Origin: Bacteroidota bacterium
GTDB taxonomy: Bacteria; Bacteroidota; Bacteroidia; Chitinophagales; Chitinophagaceae
Assembly: GCA_018268055.1 (NCBI GenBank)
Contig: JAFDXF010000065.1
Span: 53,878-117,877 of the forward strand
Length of the DNA stretch: 64,000 nucleotides
Direction: 5' to 3'
Part shown: positions 62,303-64,000 of the stretch, one piece after another
Layout of the letters: each line of letters starts with the position of its first letter
Position numbering within the stretch: position 1 is the stretch's first letter
Notes under the pieces: model-generated
The model's database searches: none
What the model saw: the letters and a program-made list of their open reading frames with translations, nothing else
What the model was told of the DNA's origin: nothing
Translations under genes and position numbers: made by a program

Positions 62303-62367
62303 AATTATCAAAGTACACCGGTATATTAGTTGTTTCATTACTCACCCGCCTCCACTGCATTACGGAC
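62303..62367. repeat. 65-bp direct repeat, copy A
   Basis: Matches copy B (63936-64000) over 65 bases with one difference (A at 62359, G at 63992). The match runs off the window at copy B, so its true length is greater. It spans the end of an RHS core segment and part of the palindromic 33-bp insertion. Confidence 0.9.
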
Positions 62368-62378
62368 GGGCAGGCGAA
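62346..62378. repeat. 33-bp GC-rich imperfect palindromic element read in frame
   Basis: On the minus strand the element begins TTCGCCTGCC and ends GGAGGCGG; the arms CGCCT-CC / GGAGGCG are imperfect complements. It is eleven codons long and encodes FACPSVMQWRR between YLYV and VSNETTN, where related RHS proteins usually read YLY-x-YVSNE directly. It is much richer in GC than its surroundings. Confidence 0.5.
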
Positions 62379-62507
62379 TACATAAAGATAACCACTTTTG
62401 GTTGCACTGTTGCGGGAGATGGAAAAACTTATCTGTCGTTTTGAAAGATTTGTAAAGTCATTTATAAAAATGGCAGGTGAGATATGAAACATGGCATAGG
62501 AAAAAAT

Positions 62508-62897
62508 CTAATTCCCTTTTGTAAGATAAGCAGTATAAATACAAATACCATAGGAAAAAACAATGTAACAAATTACAAGGAGAATACTCATTAATTTTGG
62601 TTTATGATTTTCAAACCTTCTATCGTAGAACTCAATTATTTTAATACTTTTTCCATTTTTCATTAAAATCAAATAATTAACTCCATAAACGATCGCCGAC
62701 ATTACTAAAATACTTGCATTAATATTTATTGAAATTGAAGTAAACCCATCAATTAAAAAAATAATTGAAAGAATATTTAATCCAACACAAAGCGATAAAA
62801 ATATCAGACTAGAAAAGGAAAAATCTTTATCGCGTTTATTTACTCTACGAGCAAAGTTTGCTATTGTATAAAAAAAATAATAATAAAAATTCTTCAT
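62508..62897 (-). CDS. Small multi-pass membrane protein, candidate immunity partner
   Basis: 129 residues with about four hydrophobic helices (SLIFLSLCVGLNILSIIFLI, a NINASILVMSAIVYGVNYLI segment, and a C-terminal LMSILLVICYIVFSYGICIY stretch) and basic ends. No family recognised. Its ATG lies 4 bases after the stop of the RHS toxin gene, the classical position of an immunity gene. Base composition is very A/T rich. A role in protecting the cell from the adjoining membrane-associated toxin tail is inferred from position only. Confidence 0.65.
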   Translation of the reverse strand: MKNFYYYFFYTIANFARRVNKRDKDFSFSSLIFLSLCVGLNILSIIFLIDGFTSISININASILVMSAIVYGVNYLILMKNGKSIKIIEFYDRRFENHKPKLMSILLVICYIVFSYGICIYTAYLTKGN

Positions 62898-62901
62898 AGC
62901 C

Positions 62902-64000
62902 TTATTTTAGTCCATCGCTAAAAATATCATTACCCCAAATAATATCGATAAAACCTGAAGTTAAGCCTACATAAGGGAAAAATACTCCCACGCTTGTATA
63001 TAAAAGTTGAGTAAAAAAATGGTTTGTATTTATATTTCCTTCCCTCCAATTTGCATATGAGAAAAAAGCACTTATACCTGCAAGCCCTTTTGTAAAACGG
63101 CCAAAATTTCGGGCTGTTTTACTTCCTACCTGTTGTGCAAAATTCTCTATTCCTTGTACATGCTTGACTAAAGTTTCTGCTCCTGAAGTAGCCGTTGCCA
63201 ATAAAGTGGTTCCCTGATTAATCATATCAACTGTTCCTGCATTATCAGAAGGCTCAACATTTGTGATAGATTCCTGGGTTGTAGTTGCCTTTGCTTGTCC
63301 GTTTGAATTATTATTTGATGTACCCGAATCTGCTTCCGTCTTTAGGCTTCCATCCTTAGCTACTTTAGCATCCCCTTTATCAGAATTCCCTCTTTCTCTT
63401 ATTTCCTTGCTATCGGACATCTTAGATGGATTCTTTAAATAACTCCAATCATTCTTACTATATCCCAACTTCACCACTCCGCCGTATGATGTGTTATACA
63501 CATATCCTCCCTTCCCCAAATATGACAGATTCGGATCTGTCACATCACTGGACGAGTTTACTTTATCATCCCAATAAATCTGACCCGTAGAGTTATTTCT
63601 GACCCAATCACTTGGCCTCATTCCATCCGGATCAATAAAACGTAAAGGATTATCAAACGCATAATTGTAAGGAGAGTAACGTCGCATCTTCTCACTTAAT
63701 GGGTCAATATGATTCCATCTGCCAATCTGGTTATCATACATCCTTGCTCCATAATCCAACCACTCTAATCCGCTACCATCACTGAACTCTTGTCGTTGTT
63801 CTTCCTTACCGTTGTACTTAAATCTATTTGCTAGAGAGTTGTTTAATGCTTTAGAACTAATGCCGCTCATGGTGAGCCCAAAAGGATAATAATGCGTCTC
63901 TTCCAACACCGGCCCGCGATAATGTGTTACTTGTAAATTATCAAAGTACACCGGTATATTAGTTGTTTCATTACTCACCCGCCTCCACTGCGTTACGGAC
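62902..64000 (-). CDS. RHS polymorphic toxin, C-terminal part (cut by window edge)
   Basis: 366 visible residues of a larger gene that begins beyond base 64000; the open frame has no stop up to the edge and the GTG at 63978 is internal. The RHS core end is clear: [73 protein letters not shown]. The variable C-terminal region (about 240 residues after DPDG) has a Ser/Asn/Thr-rich low-complexity linker and a hydrophobic end ([35 protein letters not shown]). No known nuclease or other toxin motif is seen. A membrane-acting effector is possible. Confidence 0.88.
   Translation of the reverse strand, partial: SVTQWRRVSNETTNIPVYFDNLQVTHYRGPVLEETHYYPFGLTMSGISSKALNNSLANRFKYNGKEEQRQEFSDGSGLEWLDYGARMYDNQIGRWNHIDPLSEKMRRYSPYNYAFDNPLRFIDPDGMRPSDWVRNNSTGQIYWDDKVNSSSDVTDPNLSYLGKGGYVYNTSYGGVVKLGYSKNDWSYLKNPSKMSDSKEIRERGNSDKGDAKVAKDGSLKTEADSGTSNNNSNGQAKATTTQESITNVEPSDNAGTVDMINQGTTLLATATSGAETLVKHVQGIENFAQQVGSKTARNFGRFTKGLAGISAFFSYANWREGNINTNHFFTQLLYTSVGVFFPYVGLTSGFIDIIWGNDIFSDGLK
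63936..64000. repeat. 65-bp direct repeat, copy B (continues past window)
   Basis: Second copy of the repeat at 62303-62367, inside the RHS reading frame, with one base difference (63992). Confidence 0.9.

Larger units (their letters stand above)
62301..62492 (-). pseudogene. Orphan RHS-core fragment
   Basis: 63-codon open frame ending [18 protein letters not shown] then TAA, which is the same peptide that lies inside the RHS protein to its right, where it continues into [13 protein letters not shown]. Only the part before YFDN is shared with sequence seen in this window (65 bases); the earlier portion (SPAIFINDFTNLSKRQISFS and on) presumably matches RHS sequence beyond base 64000. The fragment lies just after the immunity-like gene, in the same frame as that gene's stop, and has no promoter of its own. 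It is a displaced RHS core piece without a toxin tail. Confidence 0.7.

Overview
The window reads as ordinary chromosome of a low-GC, Gram-negative member of the Bacteroidota, most likely near the Chitinophagaceae. This rests on many exact TAnnTTTG promoter -7 boxes 5-120 bases upstream of genes, weak or absent Shine-Dalgarno sequences, TonB-dependent receptors with aromatic C-termini, and family-typical genes: DUF2452, an acyl-CoA reductase beside a dicluster ferredoxin, a ComA-like phosphosulfolactate synthase, a eukaryote-type NADP isocitrate dehydrogenase and RHS cores. Placement below phylum is inference.

Layout. 1-7.2 kb: end of purB, prfC, a MacB-like permease, tsaD, a tRNA1(Val) methyltransferase, an alanine/saccharopine dehydrogenase-like enzyme, hscB and tRNA-Leu(CAA). 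7.2-15.3 kb: galM, a TPR protein, two coupled secreted proteins of unknown function, an amidohydrolase lipoprotein, a dCMP deaminase and a tandem UspA protein. 15.3-21.5 kb: an accessory-looking nitrosative/iron-sulfur stress island with three DUF2249 proteins (one fused to a Ric/ScdA di-iron repair protein), an AhpD-like protein, a cupin, a haem-copper-oxidase-like membrane protein, a SufT-like protein and an Rrf2 regulator. 21.7-30.8 kb: Tat-type amine oxidase, a SMUG2 glycosylase-DUF488-DUF2945 run, small membrane proteins, an Rnk-like protein, an SMR exporter, YggS, a secreted thioredoxin, DUF2452 and pdxJ. 31-41.4 kb: lytic transglycosylase, pyrG, yidC, TPR protein, ComA-like synthase, aroE, initiator tRNA and a DUF2807 adhesin-like protein. 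41.4-47.8 kb: a TPP riboswitch leading into a TonB-dependent receptor (probable thiamin uptake), rhodanese, PASTA protein, ddl, and a divergent ferredoxin/acyl-CoA reductase pair. 48-61.7 kb: HtrA protease, an alpha-amylase lipoprotein, ispH, a short GT35 phosphorylase-like protein lacking the PLP lysine, a lipoprotein, an Nramp-USP fusion, a Crp-family regulator, icd and a large outer-membrane receptor. 61.7-64 kb: an RRM protein with a long leader, then an RHS polymorphic-toxin C-terminus with a membrane protein as candidate immunity partner and an orphan RHS core fragment carrying a 65-bp direct repeat.

Most interesting regions: the DUF2249/Ric island with a 28-bp palindrome at its promoter, the lysine-less phosphorylase, the RHS tail with a palindromic element read in frame, and a recurring promoter-to-ATG spacing that suggests leaderless mRNAs. 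All family assignments come from reading the sequence; no database search was run.
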